Assembly (NCBI GenBank): GCA_903832055.1
Contig: CAILAC010000016.1
Span: 186,001-250,000 of the forward strand
Direction: 5' to 3'
From: an uncultured Acidobacteriota bacterium
GTDB taxonomy: Bacteria > Acidobacteriota > Terriglobia > Terriglobales > Acidobacteriaceae
Length of the DNA stretch: 64,000 nucleotides
Shown piece after piece: positions 7,839 through 16,791 of this stretch. The notes beneath the pieces were generated by a model that was given only the letters and a program-made list of their open reading frames with translations, did not search any database and was not told where the DNA came from. The position numbers and the translations under genes are program-made. Numbering within the stretch: position 1 is the stretch's first letter; each line of letters begins with the position of its first letter.

Positions 7839-8935
7839 GATTGAAGTCAGCCGCCTCGATCTTCCTTCTCGGTTTCGCTGTGCTTCTTTCCGGCGCGGAT
7901 TTCTTTGCGACAACCGATCCTGTCGCGATGAATCCGGCACTGCCTTATCTGCCTCCTGAAAGCATCCATTTCAGAGGCCCATCGGGCGACCTGCGGCTGC
8001 GCCCGTATATTGTGCGCCGCCGCCCGGTGTCGGGCCAGTTTGGCGCCTATACTCAACAGGGCGCGGCGGCTCTTCCACTCCATTTTTTCGTGATTGAAAA
8101 GCAGTCTTCCGCATCCCTCGCAGAGGGATCGGTGAAACTCAGGTTCTGCGGGATTCGGAGCGAGTCTCCGGGCGCGTTACCGGGCGCGTTACCGGGCGAC
8201 TCACCTCACTTTCTCGGTACCGATCAATACGGTCGCGATGTGTGGTCGCGCTTGCTCTATGGCGGACGCACGACAGTTGCCATCGGACTGACGGCGGCAC
8301 TTTGCGCCTCGCTGTTGGGACTCGGCTTTGGCCTGATCGCTGGTGTCTACGGCGGCTGGGTTGATGCCCTCGTCATGCGCCTGACAGAAATCATGATCTC
8401 TGTGCCGTGGTTTTATCTCTTGCTGGCACTGCGCGCCATGCTGCCCTTGCGAACCACTCCGGTGGCGGCAGTGGTGATGAGCACTGGTTTGCTGGCGTTG
8501 GTTGGATGGGCGCGGCCCGCCCGAATTCTGCGCGGGGCCGTTCTTGAATCCAGGCAACGGGGATACGTCAAGATGGCGCGGGCTTCCGGCGCTTCATTGG
8601 CTCATCTGGTGCGCTGGCATCTCGTGCCAGACGTGACTCCGCTCGCAGTAACGCAGTTCACAATCCTGTTGCCCCAGTTCATTGCCAGCGAAGTAGCGCT
8701 TTCTTATTTTGGCCTGGGGGTAGACGAACCTCTACTCAGTTGGGGCGTACTCCTTACGGCGGCACAACACTTGTCCTCACTGGTGGACTACCCGTGGGTC
8801 ATGTCGCCAATCTGGGCCATGCTTCCATTTTTTCTTGCGCTGCATATCGTCTCTGACAGCCGCGACCGTTCCCCGCAGCTTACGATGTTGACAGAGCCGC
8901 GTCTGAACAGCAGTCTTCCACTGGAAAGGGTATAA
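7835..8935 (+). CDS. Peptide ABC transporter permease (DppC/OppC-like)
   Basis: At 366 residues it is longer than usual because about 95 residues separate helix 1 (about 7-25) from the conserved 'HFLGTDQYGRDVWSRLLYG' entry motif (about 126-144). That insert should be periplasmic and holds a small duplication, GALPGALPGD (about 8170-8200). The remainder shows five hydrophobic segments and the EAA loop with 'MARASGASLAHLVRWHLVPD'. It is the second channel subunit. The start ATG overlaps the previous stop. Confidence 0.87.
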   Translation: MRLKSAASIFLLGFAVLLSGADFFATTDPVAMNPALPYLPPESIHFRGPSGDLRLRPYIVRRRPVSGQFGAYTQQGAAALPLHFFVIEKQSSASLAEGSVKLRFCGIRSESPGALPGALPGDSPHFLGTDQYGRDVWSRLLYGGRTTVAIGLTAALCASLLGLGFGLIAGVYGGWVDALVMRLTEIMISVPWFYLLLALRAMLPLRTTPVAAVVMSTGLLALVGWARPARILRGAVLESRQRGYVKMARASGASLAHLVRWHLVPDVTPLAVTQFTILLPQFIASEVALSYFGLGVDEPLLSWGVLLTAAQHLSSLVDYPWVMSPIWAMLPFFLALHIVSDSRDRSPQLTMLTEPRLNSSLPLERV

Positions 8936-8937
8936 AC

Positions 8938-10692
8938 GTGTACGAACCCTCGGGCCGTCCCAGACCCCTTTCGACTCAGGCTGCGAGACTCATTCTCATC
9001 TTCCTGGCCATCGCTTTTGTTTCTACCCAGACATTATCCGGCCAGGCACTTCGCGTTGCCGGCGCGTCGGGTTTGCCCGGCGGGAAACTGAACTGCTCGC
9101 TGCGCGCCGAACCTAAAACGCTGAATCCTGTGTTTGCGATGGATGTTTCATCCCGCGCCGTGACTTCGGTGATGAACGCTGATCTGCTCCACATCAACCG
9201 GAAAACGGACGTGGTGGAAGCAGGCTTGGCTCGGTCCTGGGAGGTGTCTCGGGGCGGCCAAACCTACACGCTTCATCTGCGCCGCGGTGTACGCTTCTCA
9301 GACGGAGCTCCCTTTACCGCAGACGATGTTCTGTTTTCCTTTCGTGTTTACCTGAATCCTGACCTGAATGCTCCGCAGCGCGACCTGCTCATCATCGACG
9401 GCAAACCACTTCAGGTCACTAAAGTTGATTCGCTGACGGTGCGTTTTGATCTGCCCCGGCCTTATGCTGCCGCAGCCCGGCTCTTTGATGGATTGGCGAT
9501 GTTGCCGAGTCATCTGCTGGAACCGTTGGAAAAGTCAGGGAAGCTCAAGGATGCATGGTCGATCGCGACTCCTCCGGCGCAACTGGCTGGTCTGGGGCCT
9601 TTTCGCTTGAAGAGTTACCGGCCCGGTCAGGCCGTCATCCTCGAGCGCAACGCGTATTTCTGGAAGCAGGACCCGGCAGGACACGCCTTGCCTTATCTCG
9701 ACGAGGTTGATTTTGCCTTCCTGGCCAATCAGGACGCGGAATCTGTGCGATTTGCCGCAGGCCAACTCGATCTCCTGGCCAGGCTCAGCGCGGATTCGTA
9801 TGCGGTCCTCGAGAAACAAGCCCCGCAGCAGCACTTTCAAATGATGGATGGCGGTCCCGGGCTGGAGTTCGACTTCCTGCTCTTTAACCTGAATTCTGAC
9901 GTTGCGGGGCGGCTACCCGAGGCCGCTGCCGCGCAAAAGTGGTTTTCGCAGAGTGTCTTCCGGCGGGCGCTTTCACTTGCAGTCAACCGTGATGTGCTGG
10001 TGAACCTGGTCTTTCAGAACCATGCCGCACCATTGGCAACTCCTGTGACTCCGGCGAGCCAGACCTGGCTGAATCCTCTGGCACACCCAGATAAGCAGGA
10101 TTTGCCGCAAGCCAGAGCGCTGCTCACCAGCGCCGGATTTCAGTCGCGCGATGGAGCTCTTTTCGATAGCGCGGGGAACCGGGTCAAGTTCACCATCCTG
10201 GCGCCCTCCAGCAATCGCCAGAGAAGCGAGATCGCATCGTTGCTGCGGCGGGACTTTGCCGAACTGGGAATTGACGCGCAGGTGGTGTCGCTTGAATTTA
10301 GAAGCCTCTTACAGCGTGTCACCCAGAATCACGACTACGACACGGCCGTGATGGGGCTGAGCGCTGGCGACACGGAACCCAACGGTAACCTGAGTCTTTG
10401 GCTATCTGACGGCTCTTTGCATCTCTGGAACCTGGGCCAGAAGCACCCCGCGACCCAATGGGAAAGCGAAATTGATGACGCAATGCACCGTCAGATGTAC
10501 ATGACCAATATGGCTGAGAGACGGAAGACCTACTTCCGCGTGCAGCAGATTTATCGTGAACAGATGCCCTTTCTTTCGCTTGCCTCGCCGCATATGCTGG
10601 GCGCGGCACAAGCTGGCCTGTTAGGGGTATTGTCGAGCGCACTGGATCCTGCCATGTTGGATAATGTTGCTGTTTTTTCGTGGAAGAGATAA
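8938..10692 (+). CDS. Extracellular solute-binding protein, family 5 (peptide-binding)
   Basis: The 584-residue protein starts at GTG 8938, preceded by a GGAAAGGG ribosome site, and has a signal peptide (hydrophobic core about 18-35). The SBP_bac_5 fold is evident from 'LNCSLRAEPKTLNP' (about 58), 'LHLRRGVRFSDGAPFTADDV' (about 113) and 'VFRRALSLAVNRDVLV' (about 345). It delivers peptide-like ligands to the permeases. Its stop overlaps the start of the sigma factor (TAATG), placing transport and transcription control in one transcript. Confidence 0.9.
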   Translation: MYEPSGRPRPLSTQAARLILIFLAIAFVSTQTLSGQALRVAGASGLPGGKLNCSLRAEPKTLNPVFAMDVSSRAVTSVMNADLLHINRKTDVVEAGLARSWEVSRGGQTYTLHLRRGVRFSDGAPFTADDVLFSFRVYLNPDLNAPQRDLLIIDGKPLQVTKVDSLTVRFDLPRPYAAAARLFDGLAMLPSHLLEPLEKSGKLKDAWSIATPPAQLAGLGPFRLKSYRPGQAVILERNAYFWKQDPAGHALPYLDEVDFAFLANQDAESVRFAAGQLDLLARLSADSYAVLEKQAPQQHFQMMDGGPGLEFDFLLFNLNSDVAGRLPEAAAAQKWFSQSVFRRALSLAVNRDVLVNLVFQNHAAPLATPVTPASQTWLNPLAHPDKQDLPQARALLTSAGFQSRDGALFDSAGNRVKFTILAPSSNRQRSEIASLLRRDFAELGIDAQVVSLEFRSLLQRVTQNHDYDTAVMGLSAGDTEPNGNLSLWLSDGSLHLWNLGQKHPATQWESEIDDAMHRQMYMTNMAERRKTYFRVQQIYREQMPFLSLASPHMLGAAQAGLLGVLSSALDPAMLDNVAVFSWKR

Positions 10693-11342
10693 TGCGCCCG
10701 TGGGATGACAATACGGAGCAAGGGGTCACCTCGTCGCTGCTGCCCAGGCAACTGAGCCCCGCCAAGCCATCACCTCTCTGGGAGGATGAGCGTCTGGTGC
10801 GTGCCTGCCTCGACGGAAACGAGGATGCCTGGACGGCGTTAATCAGTAAATACCAGCGCATGATTTATGGCGTACCGCTGCGCTATGGTGCTACTCCGCA
10901 GGATGCTGCCGACATTTTTCAGCAGGTTTGCGTCGAACTCTTTGCGAAGCTGGGCGACCTGCGCAAGATTGAGTCACTGCGTTCATGGCTATTGACGGTT
11001 ACATCGCATCAGGCCCTCCGCTGGAAAAAGTCCCGGCGACTCAACTATGTTGAATTGGATGATTTTGACGACGATCATGCGCCGCTCGAAATCGCTGACG
11101 ACGGCCAACTTGCGCCGGAGCAAATGGTTCAGGTCGAGATGGAGCAGACGCTGCGAGAGACCATCCGGAAGCTGCCGCAACGCTGCGCGACGATGATTCA
11201 GCTTCTCTTCTATGGCGAGGAAGCACTGCCATATGCTGAGGTGGCACGCCGGCTCGGCCTGGCAACCGGATCGATCGGCTTCATCCGCGGGCGTTGCCTC
11301 GAAAAGCTGCGCAAGATGCTCGATGAAGCTGGTTTCCGATGA
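10692..11342 (+). CDS. ECF-type RNA polymerase sigma factor
   Basis: The product has 216 residues. Region 2 runs from 'DERLVRACLDGNEDAWTALI' through 'DAADIFQQVCVELFAKL' to 'SLRSWLLTVTSHQALRW'; region 4 is the C-terminal helix-turn-helix 'LPYAEVARRLGLATGSIGFI'. There is no region 1 or 3, as in ECF factors. ATG 10692 is preferred: it overlaps the binding-protein stop and follows GGAAGAG. A GTG four codons upstream is possible. It is coupled by ATGA to the CHAT gene, and an anti-sigma-like zinc protein lies 3 kb downstream, so I infer it drives this cluster's own promoters. Confidence 0.88.
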   Translation: MRPWDDNTEQGVTSSLLPRQLSPAKPSPLWEDERLVRACLDGNEDAWTALISKYQRMIYGVPLRYGATPQDAADIFQQVCVELFAKLGDLRKIESLRSWLLTVTSHQALRWKKSRRLNYVELDDFDDDHAPLEIADDGQLAPEQMVQVEMEQTLRETIRKLPQRCATMIQLLFYGEEALPYAEVARRLGLATGSIGFIRGRCLEKLRKMLDEAGFR

Positions 11343-14260
11343 AGGGGAAGTCTTCAGACGAGGTTGTCGGCGGCGGCGTCAGTGCCTCTGACTGGATTCA
11401 AGCACTGGCTGAAACAGAAGCACGGGCCGCCCGTACAGAGCTTCTTGCGGCCCACTCTTCGGAATATTCCCCGGCCCTGGTGGATGAGCTCTATGACCGG
11501 GTCGTCAACCTCGCCCGCATCGACCTGCGACAGGCAGAGCGGCTTGCCCAGGCAGCCATGGAAATTGCGTCTACGCTGCCGCTTGGCTTCGTAACCGGAG
11601 TGGCCCATCGTGCGCAAGGGCACGTCTGCTTTCTCACCGGGAATCATGTGACGGCGATTGAGCATCACCGCCGCGCATCTGAAATTTTTGACGCGGAGGG
11701 TAATGCGGTGCAGGCGGCCAGGGCACGGATGAATCAGATTCAGCCGCTTACGTACCTCGGCCAGTACGATGAGGCGTTTACTGCCGCAGACTCTGCGCGT
11801 CAGGTCTTTCTCGCTCATGGCGACTTCATCCGGGTCGCGCGCCTCGACGTGAATCTCGCTAACGTCTACTACCGTCAAGACCGCTTTCAGGATGCTCTCG
11901 ATCTTTACAAAAGCGCGAAGGAAGTACTCGATTCTTCAGGGAATGTGCAGGATGTCGCCGTACTGTTGCGAAACATGGCTGTCTGCTACGCCAGTCTCAA
12001 CGATTTTCATGAAGCGGCAAAGACCTATCAGCAGGCCCGCGACTGCTGCGAAGCCAATGGCTTTCCCCTATTAGTAGCTGAGGCCGACTACAACGTCGCA
12101 TATCTTCATTACCTGCGCGGCGAATATACGCGGGCCATCGCGCTCTATCAGACTGCGCGGCAGCTCTGCTCTCGCCTCAAGAATCACTACCATATGGCCC
12201 TCTGCGACCTTGACCTGTCAGAGCTTTATCTGGAACTGAACCTGTCTCAGGAGGGCGCCACGCTTGCAGAGGCTGCCTACAGCGGTTTTGAAGCTCTCGG
12301 AATGCATTACGAAAAAGCAAAAGCTCTGGCTTTTTCCGCGATCGCTGCCAGCCAGCTTGGCCAAAATCGAGAGGCGCTGCTTCGCTTCTCAAAGGCTCGC
12401 GTCCTCTTTGTCGTCGAGTCAAATCGCATCTGGCCGGGCCTGATCGACTTCTACCGCGCTCTTGTGTTGTTTGAAGAGGGGCGCTTCGCCTTCGCGAAGC
12501 GACTGGCGCGGAGTTCCCTCCAGCACTTCATTGATACCGGCTTGCAGACCAAAGCTGCACTGGCAGAGATCCTGCTCGCCCGGCTGGCCCTGGAAGACAA
12601 GAACGCGCCTGAAGCCATAAGGCGGTGCAATCGTGCCCTGGCCACGCTGGTCAATCTTTCCTCCCCGGCAATTGAATTTCATGCGGTCGCAGTCCTGAGT
12701 ACAGCACAGGAGTCTTTGGGCGAAATTGAGCAGGCCTACGAAAGTCTCAAGCGAGCCAACCTCATTCTTGAGGATTTACGCAGCCATATTCTCGGCGAAG
12801 CCTTCCGCATTGGTTTTCTCAAAGACAAGCTATCCATCTATCCGCGACTGACCTCATTTGCGCTCAGGCTCGAGCCAGCCGAGACCCGCGACAACGTGGT
12901 CTTCAGCTACATTGAGCGCGCCAAATCGCGCAGTCTGGCCGATTTGGTCAGCCTGGGTGCCCACGTCTTGCGCACGCAGGGAACAGGGTTGCTTCCGGAA
13001 GATCTGCGCATTGAAGAACTGCGCCAGCGCATGACCATGGCCTACCGCCAGGCGCAGCGCGAAGAATTCCGAGCCGACCGTGACTCCGTCGAGCGCATCC
13101 GCAACTACCGCGAAGAATCGCGCGAGTACGAGTTGCAGTTGGCGCTTGCAAGTGGAACCGGAGGCGCACCGGAGCAGGAAGTCGCGAAACTGCTGGGAGC
13201 GGGAACTCTGCCCGTGGCGGAAGTGCACCAGCACCTCGCACCAGGAAGCGCAATCATCGAGTATTTCGAATTCAACGGGAGGCTCCAGGCAGCGGTACTG
13301 CATGCCGGCTCCATGCGCGTCGTGCAACTCTGCACTGTCGGTGAAGTGCGCGCCACCCTGAACCTGCTGCAGTTTCAGCTCTCCAAGTATCAACTCGGGC
13401 CCGATCACCTCGTTCGCTTTGAAAGATCTATCCAGGCGGCCACTGAAGAGCATCTTTCCGGGCTCTACAGGGAACTCATCGCGCCTCTCGCGCTCCCCTC
13501 AGAACTGGCCCACCTGGTCATCGTTCCCCACGGCTGTCTGCACTCGCTGCCATTCCACGCGTTGCTTGACCGCGATTCCGCCGCTGGAATGACGGCCTTG
13601 ATGGATCGTGTAACGATCTCCTACGCGCCCAGCGCCAGCGTCTATACCTGGTGTCGCAGAAGTCTGGCCGTGACCAGCGAGCGCACTCTGGTGCTGGGTA
13701 TCCCGGACGCTGCTGCGCCCTCAATCCGCGAAGAGGCAATCGACGTCGCAACGCTTTTACCCAACGCGCGACTCTTTCTCGGCAGCAACGCCACTCGCGA
13801 TATTCTTTGGCAGTTGGGACCCGAGAGCCGGTTCATTCACATCGCCACCCATGGCCTGTTTCGCAAAGACAATCCCATGTTTTCATCTATTCGCCTGGGA
13901 GACACCGACCTGCATCCCGCCGATTTCTACAGCCTGCGACTCGCAGCCCGGCTGGTCACGTTAAGCGGTTGCGGAACCGGGCTGAATGCCATCGTCGGCG
14001 GCGACGAGATCCTGGGATTGGTGCGCGGGTTGCTCTATGCGGGTGCACAGGCGGTTCTGGTTTCCCTGTGGGACGTCAGCGACGCTGTCACTGCCCTCTT
14101 CATGAGAGTCTTCTACCGGGAATTGAATTCTGCCCCCTCCATAGCCTCTGCGCTGCGCGCAACCATGCGTTCGATTCGTTCCATTCATCCCCAGCCCTAT
14201 TACTGGGCGCCATTTGTGCTCATAGGAGATGCAGAAAGTGCCGTTTTCCCGCAAAAGTGA
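11339..14260 (+). CDS. TPR-CHAT protein (caspase-like CHAT protease with N-terminal tetratricopeptide repeats)
   Basis: The 973-residue protein has about eight to ten TPR-like helical hairpins (about residues 80-480). A linker with charged helices (about 490-620) precedes a C-terminal CHAT domain (about 650-970). The catalytic dyad is visible: His838 in 'HIATHGLF' and Cys878 in 'LSGCGTG', with 'GLVRGLLYAGAQAVLVSLWDVSD' following as in the family. CHAT proteins are cysteine proteases activated through partner binding to their repeats. No signal peptide is seen, so it acts in the cytoplasm. ATGA coupling to the sigma gene points to a proteolytic role in controlling that sigma factor, which is inference. 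Confidence 0.9.
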   Translation: MKGKSSDEVVGGGVSASDWIQALAETEARAARTELLAAHSSEYSPALVDELYDRVVNLARIDLRQAERLAQAAMEIASTLPLGFVTGVAHRAQGHVCFLTGNHVTAIEHHRRASEIFDAEGNAVQAARARMNQIQPLTYLGQYDEAFTAADSARQVFLAHGDFIRVARLDVNLANVYYRQDRFQDALDLYKSAKEVLDSSGNVQDVAVLLRNMAVCYASLNDFHEAAKTYQQARDCCEANGFPLLVAEADYNVAYLHYLRGEYTRAIALYQTARQLCSRLKNHYHMALCDLDLSELYLELNLSQEGATLAEAAYSGFEALGMHYEKAKALAFSAIAASQLGQNREALLRFSKARVLFVVESNRIWPGLIDFYRALVLFEEGRFAFAKRLARSSLQHFIDTGLQTKAALAEILLARLALEDKNAPEAIRRCNRALATLVNLSSPAIEFHAVAVLSTAQESLGEIEQAYESLKRANLILEDLRSHILGEAFRIGFLKDKLSIYPRLTSFALRLEPAETRDNVVFSYIERAKSRSLADLVSLGAHVLRTQGTGLLPEDLRIEELRQRMTMAYRQAQREEFRADRDSVERIRNYREESREYELQLALASGTGGAPEQEVAKLLGAGTLPVAEVHQHLAPGSAIIEYFEFNGRLQAAVLHAGSMRVVQLCTVGEVRATLNLLQFQLSKYQLGPDHLVRFERSIQAATEEHLSGLYRELIAPLALPSELAHLVIVPHGCLHSLPFHALLDRDSAAGMTALMDRVTISYAPSASVYTWCRRSLAVTSERTLVLGIPDAAAPSIREEAIDVATLLPNARLFLGSNATRDILWQLGPESRFIHIATHGLFRKDNPMFSSIRLGDTDLHPADFYSLRLAARLVTLSGCGTGLNAIVGGDEILGLVRGLLYAGAQAVLVSLWDVSDAVTALFMRVFYRELNSAPSIASALRATMRSIRSIHPQPYYWAPFVLIGDAESAVFPQK

Positions 14261-14310
14261 CCTTTTCCCTTCAAATTCGTCAAGAAAAGCAAAATTTTTC
14301 AGGTCAGAGG

Positions 14311-14363
14311 TATATTTTTGCCCAAACTGCGTCCCCTATCATTGTGTTGAGCAGAATCCCTCC
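14311..14363 (+). promoter_or_regulatory. Conserved promoter-like block, copy 2
   Basis: TATATTTTT (14311-14319) and ATTGTGTTGAGCAGAAT (14341-14357), 30 nt apart, repeat the block found at 4702-4757. Both are followed by a CTCCCCC tract and an AGAGGT ribosome-site-like sequence. It lies between the CHAT gene and the zinc-motif gene, giving the latter its own promoter. A shared regulator, most simply the ECF factor of this cluster, is inferred. Confidence 0.55.
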
Positions 14364-14393
14364 CCCAGAACCCATGAGCCAAAGAGGTAAGAA

Positions 14394-14984
14394 GTGAAAA
14401 AACACTACGACATTACCGATTGGCTCGATCTGTTGCGAGGCTTTACCTCCCCCGAACTCCGCTCATCGATGGAAGCTCACAGGGAAACGTGCGCTCGATG
14501 CCACAAGACCGCTGCCTGGACCGAGAGATTGCAGTCAGTCGCTGTTGCTGACTCTCGTAGCGATGTTCCGGCACAGGTTCTGCGCAATGCTCAGGCAATT
14601 TTTGCGCTTCGCCGACTCGACAGAATTCAGCTTAGCAATGGCGTGTTCGCAAAGATGGTTTTCGACAGTTTCAATCAGCCTGCACTCCTGGGCGTTCGCT
14701 CAGAACAACGGTCCGACATTCGACACATGCTGTTTGAAGCCGATGGCTATGTAGTTGATTTACGACTCGAACACGAGCGCGGAGTCGCCGCTGTCTCCAT
14801 GGTGGGTCAGATTCATCTTGCCGATGATCCGGAATCCAAAATCGAACCAATGCCAGTCAGATTGACATCAAACGACGTAGAACTGGCGTCAACCTTCTGC
14901 AACAGTTTTGGCGAATTTGCTTTGGCGTACATACCGCAGAATTCTTTGTGTCTGCAGCTAGGCCTAGAAGGTGTCGCGGGCTAG
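14394..14984 (+). CDS. Zinc-motif protein, probable cytoplasmic anti-sigma factor
   Basis: This 196-residue protein has a zinc-binding HxxxCxxC motif, His29-x3-Cys33-x2-Cys36, as in ZAS-type anti-sigma domains. There is no membrane segment or signal peptide, unlike the anti-sigma at 35629-36345. The C-terminal half (about 90-190) is predicted to be beta-rich and matches no family I recognise. The start is GTG 14394 behind AGAGG. Placed between the CHAT protease and the subtilase, in a cluster with an ECF factor, it is the best candidate for a sigma inhibitor and a protease substrate. Function is inferred from the motif and context. Confidence 0.6.
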   Translation: MKKHYDITDWLDLLRGFTSPELRSSMEAHRETCARCHKTAAWTERLQSVAVADSRSDVPAQVLRNAQAIFALRRLDRIQLSNGVFAKMVFDSFNQPALLGVRSEQRSDIRHMLFEADGYVVDLRLEHERGVAAVSMVGQIHLADDPESKIEPMPVRLTSNDVELASTFCNSFGEFALAYIPQNSLCLQLGLEGVAG

Positions 14985-15084
14985 AGGGTCCAACACGTTT
15001 GTCCAGTACGCGCATCAGAAGTGAGATTGCCAAACTCCCCAGATACTTCAATCTGCGGATTGTGTCGTTTGAAGTGAGGTTCGG

Positions 15085-16404
15085 ATGAAACGAAATTCGT
15101 TGAGCGTGTTTTTGCTTCTGCTGTCTTGCAGCATATTTGCCAAGTCTCAGACGCCCTATTTGATTCGGCCTACCGCCACCTCGAGTGTGGCTTCAATTGC
15201 CCAGCGTCACGGCCTCAACGTGGTACGGCCCCTCAATCCTGGCGGTACGGTTTACCTCGTTTCTGACCCTCGGAATTTGCCCCCTACTGAGCTGGAAACA
15301 GAAATCGGTGGCGATTCTGAAGTTACCGACTTCGAATACGATCAAAGCACTTCAGTACCAGAACTGAACCAATCCACCGGGGTCATCCTCGACCAGATTC
15401 CTCCGCCCGCCGGTTCGTTTTATGGCGGTGGAAGGGTGCTGCGCTCTTACCTCACGCAGATTGCGCCCCGTATCATCAGGCTTTGGAGTGCACAGACCAA
15501 GTTTCACCTCACTGGTGCCGGCACTGTTGCCATCATCGACACGGGTGTTGATCCGCTCCACAAGGCACTCGCATCCTCACTCGTTGCCGGCTACGACTTC
15601 GTCCACAATCGCGTGGGCACCTCAAGCGACTGGGCTGACCTCGACCCTACGACACGCAAAATCCTGCAACATTCCAAGATCGATCCGGCAACCAAGTCGT
15701 ATGTAAAAGTGGTCCGGCAATCCACTGGAGTGATTCTCGACCAGTCAACCGGCGTCATCCTCGACGGCGGCAAACTACCCCAGGCCTTCGGACACGGCAC
15801 CATGGTAGCCGGGGTCGTCCATCTCGTGGCACCCACCGCCAAAATCATGTCGCTCAAAGCTTTCAACGCCGACGGCACAGCACGGCTGTCCGATATCCTG
15901 CGCGCGGTCTACTACGCGGCAGATCACAAGGTTCATGTCATTAACATGAGCTTCTCACTGCTCCAGGATTCGCCAGAACTGGCAGATGCCATTGACTACG
16001 CACAAAGCAAAGGTGCCATCTGCATCGCTGCCGCCGGCAATACCGGAACGCCGCATATTGCCAATCCGGCAAATCTCGAGGCAGTGATGGGAATCGCCTC
16101 AACCACCCCGCAGGACCAGAAGAGCCACTTTACCAGCTATGGCAAAGGGGTCTTTCTCGCTGTCCCGGGAGAAAATGTCATCACCACCTACCCCGGCAAC
16201 AATTACGCTGAAGTTTCAGGAACCTCCTTCAGCGCTCCGTTTGCCGCTGGCACCGCCGCACTCCTTCTGCAACTGGTCCCCGACATCGACTATGAGGGAA
16301 CCAGCCTGTCAATGGCTCATGCCCAGGCAGTTTCGCAGCTCCTGGGACATGGCAGGCTGGACATCTACCGCACCCTTCTGGCCGCTGCCGCAATGAACAA
16401 ATAG
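15085..16404 (+). CDS. Exported subtilisin-like serine protease (S8) with QSTGVILD repeats
   Basis: The 439-residue protein has a signal peptide (about 1-21) and a subtilase domain with Asp152 (IIDTGVD), His237 (FGHGTMVAG), oxyanion Asn319 (AAAGNTG) and Ser381 (GTSFSAP), so the triad is complete. Three exact copies of QSTGVILD occur: residues 96-103 in the propeptide-like region, then 212-219 and 220-227 in tandem between Asp and His. A weaker QSTSVPEL copy starts at 87. The copies use different codons, so the peptide sequence is what is conserved. The protein should act in the periplasm or outside. A terminator follows at 16446. The role of the repeats is unknown. Confidence 0.9.
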   Translation: MKRNSLSVFLLLLSCSIFAKSQTPYLIRPTATSSVASIAQRHGLNVVRPLNPGGTVYLVSDPRNLPPTELETEIGGDSEVTDFEYDQSTSVPELNQSTGVILDQIPPPAGSFYGGGRVLRSYLTQIAPRIIRLWSAQTKFHLTGAGTVAIIDTGVDPLHKALASSLVAGYDFVHNRVGTSSDWADLDPTTRKILQHSKIDPATKSYVKVVRQSTGVILDQSTGVILDGGKLPQAFGHGTMVAGVVHLVAPTAKIMSLKAFNADGTARLSDILRAVYYAADHKVHVINMSFSLLQDSPELADAIDYAQSKGAICIAAAGNTGTPHIANPANLEAVMGIASTTPQDQKSHFTSYGKGVFLAVPGENVITTYPGNNYAEVSGTSFSAPFAAGTAALLLQLVPDIDYEGTSLSMAHAQAVSQLLGHGRLDIYRTLLAAAAMNK

Positions 16405-16445
16405 ACGCACCCAACAAATGCACTTTGTGCTTCCACGCCTGAAAT

Positions 16446-16498
16446 TGCCTCAATCCCCGCATTTGTCTGATGCACGGGATTGAGGCATTCCTCTTTTC
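16446..16498 (+). terminator. Intrinsic terminator after the subtilase gene
   Basis: TGCCTCAATCCC (16446-16457) and GGGATTGAGGCA (16476-16487) form a perfect 12-bp stem with an 18-nt loop, followed by a T-rich TTCCTCTTTT. It closes the transporter/sigma/CHAT/subtilase cluster. Confidence 0.75.
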
Positions 16499-16630
16499 AA
16501 TCTTCACGATTGGCGCGCAGAGTCCATTCTGCTGCCTTGCGGCGCATACCAGGTACATCATTGAGGGGCGAAAAAAACTTGTGCCCCAAAAAGCGAGGGC
16601 CTGAACGATATCGATTGCGCATGATTTCAT

Positions 16631-16707
16631 TGGTGGCGGAGGGCGGGATCGAACCGCCGACCTACGGGTTATGAATCCGTCGCTCTAACCATCTGAGCTA
16701 CTCCGCC
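16631..16707 (-). tRNA. tRNA-Met (CAT anticodon)
   Basis: The minus strand folds as a 77-nt cloverleaf. The acceptor arm GGCGGAG pairs with CTCCGCC, the D-arm is GCTC/GAGC, the anticodon loop is TTCATAA, the T-arm is GGCGG-TTCGATC-CCGCC, and a 3' ACCA is encoded in the DNA. The 31:39 A-C mismatch in the anticodon stem is common in elongator tRNA-Met. A tRNA-Ile with modified CAU anticodon is the alternative. Confidence 0.95.
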
Positions 16708-16791
16708 GGGAGGAGCGTGGGGTGTACTGGCACCGGGCGGTGCTGCCCACGAAACAACCAGTCTTGATGATACGGACCCTTCCAAAGCAGG

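Noticed and set aside
12854-13453. 199-codon frame antisense to the CHAT gene
   Set aside because: It is a shadow of the coding strand with biased composition, no ribosome site and no domain.
15050-15084. ATTGTGT before the subtilase as a third copy of the promoter block
   Set aside because: Only seven bases match and no TATATTTTT lies 30 nt upstream, so it does not meet the two-box pattern.
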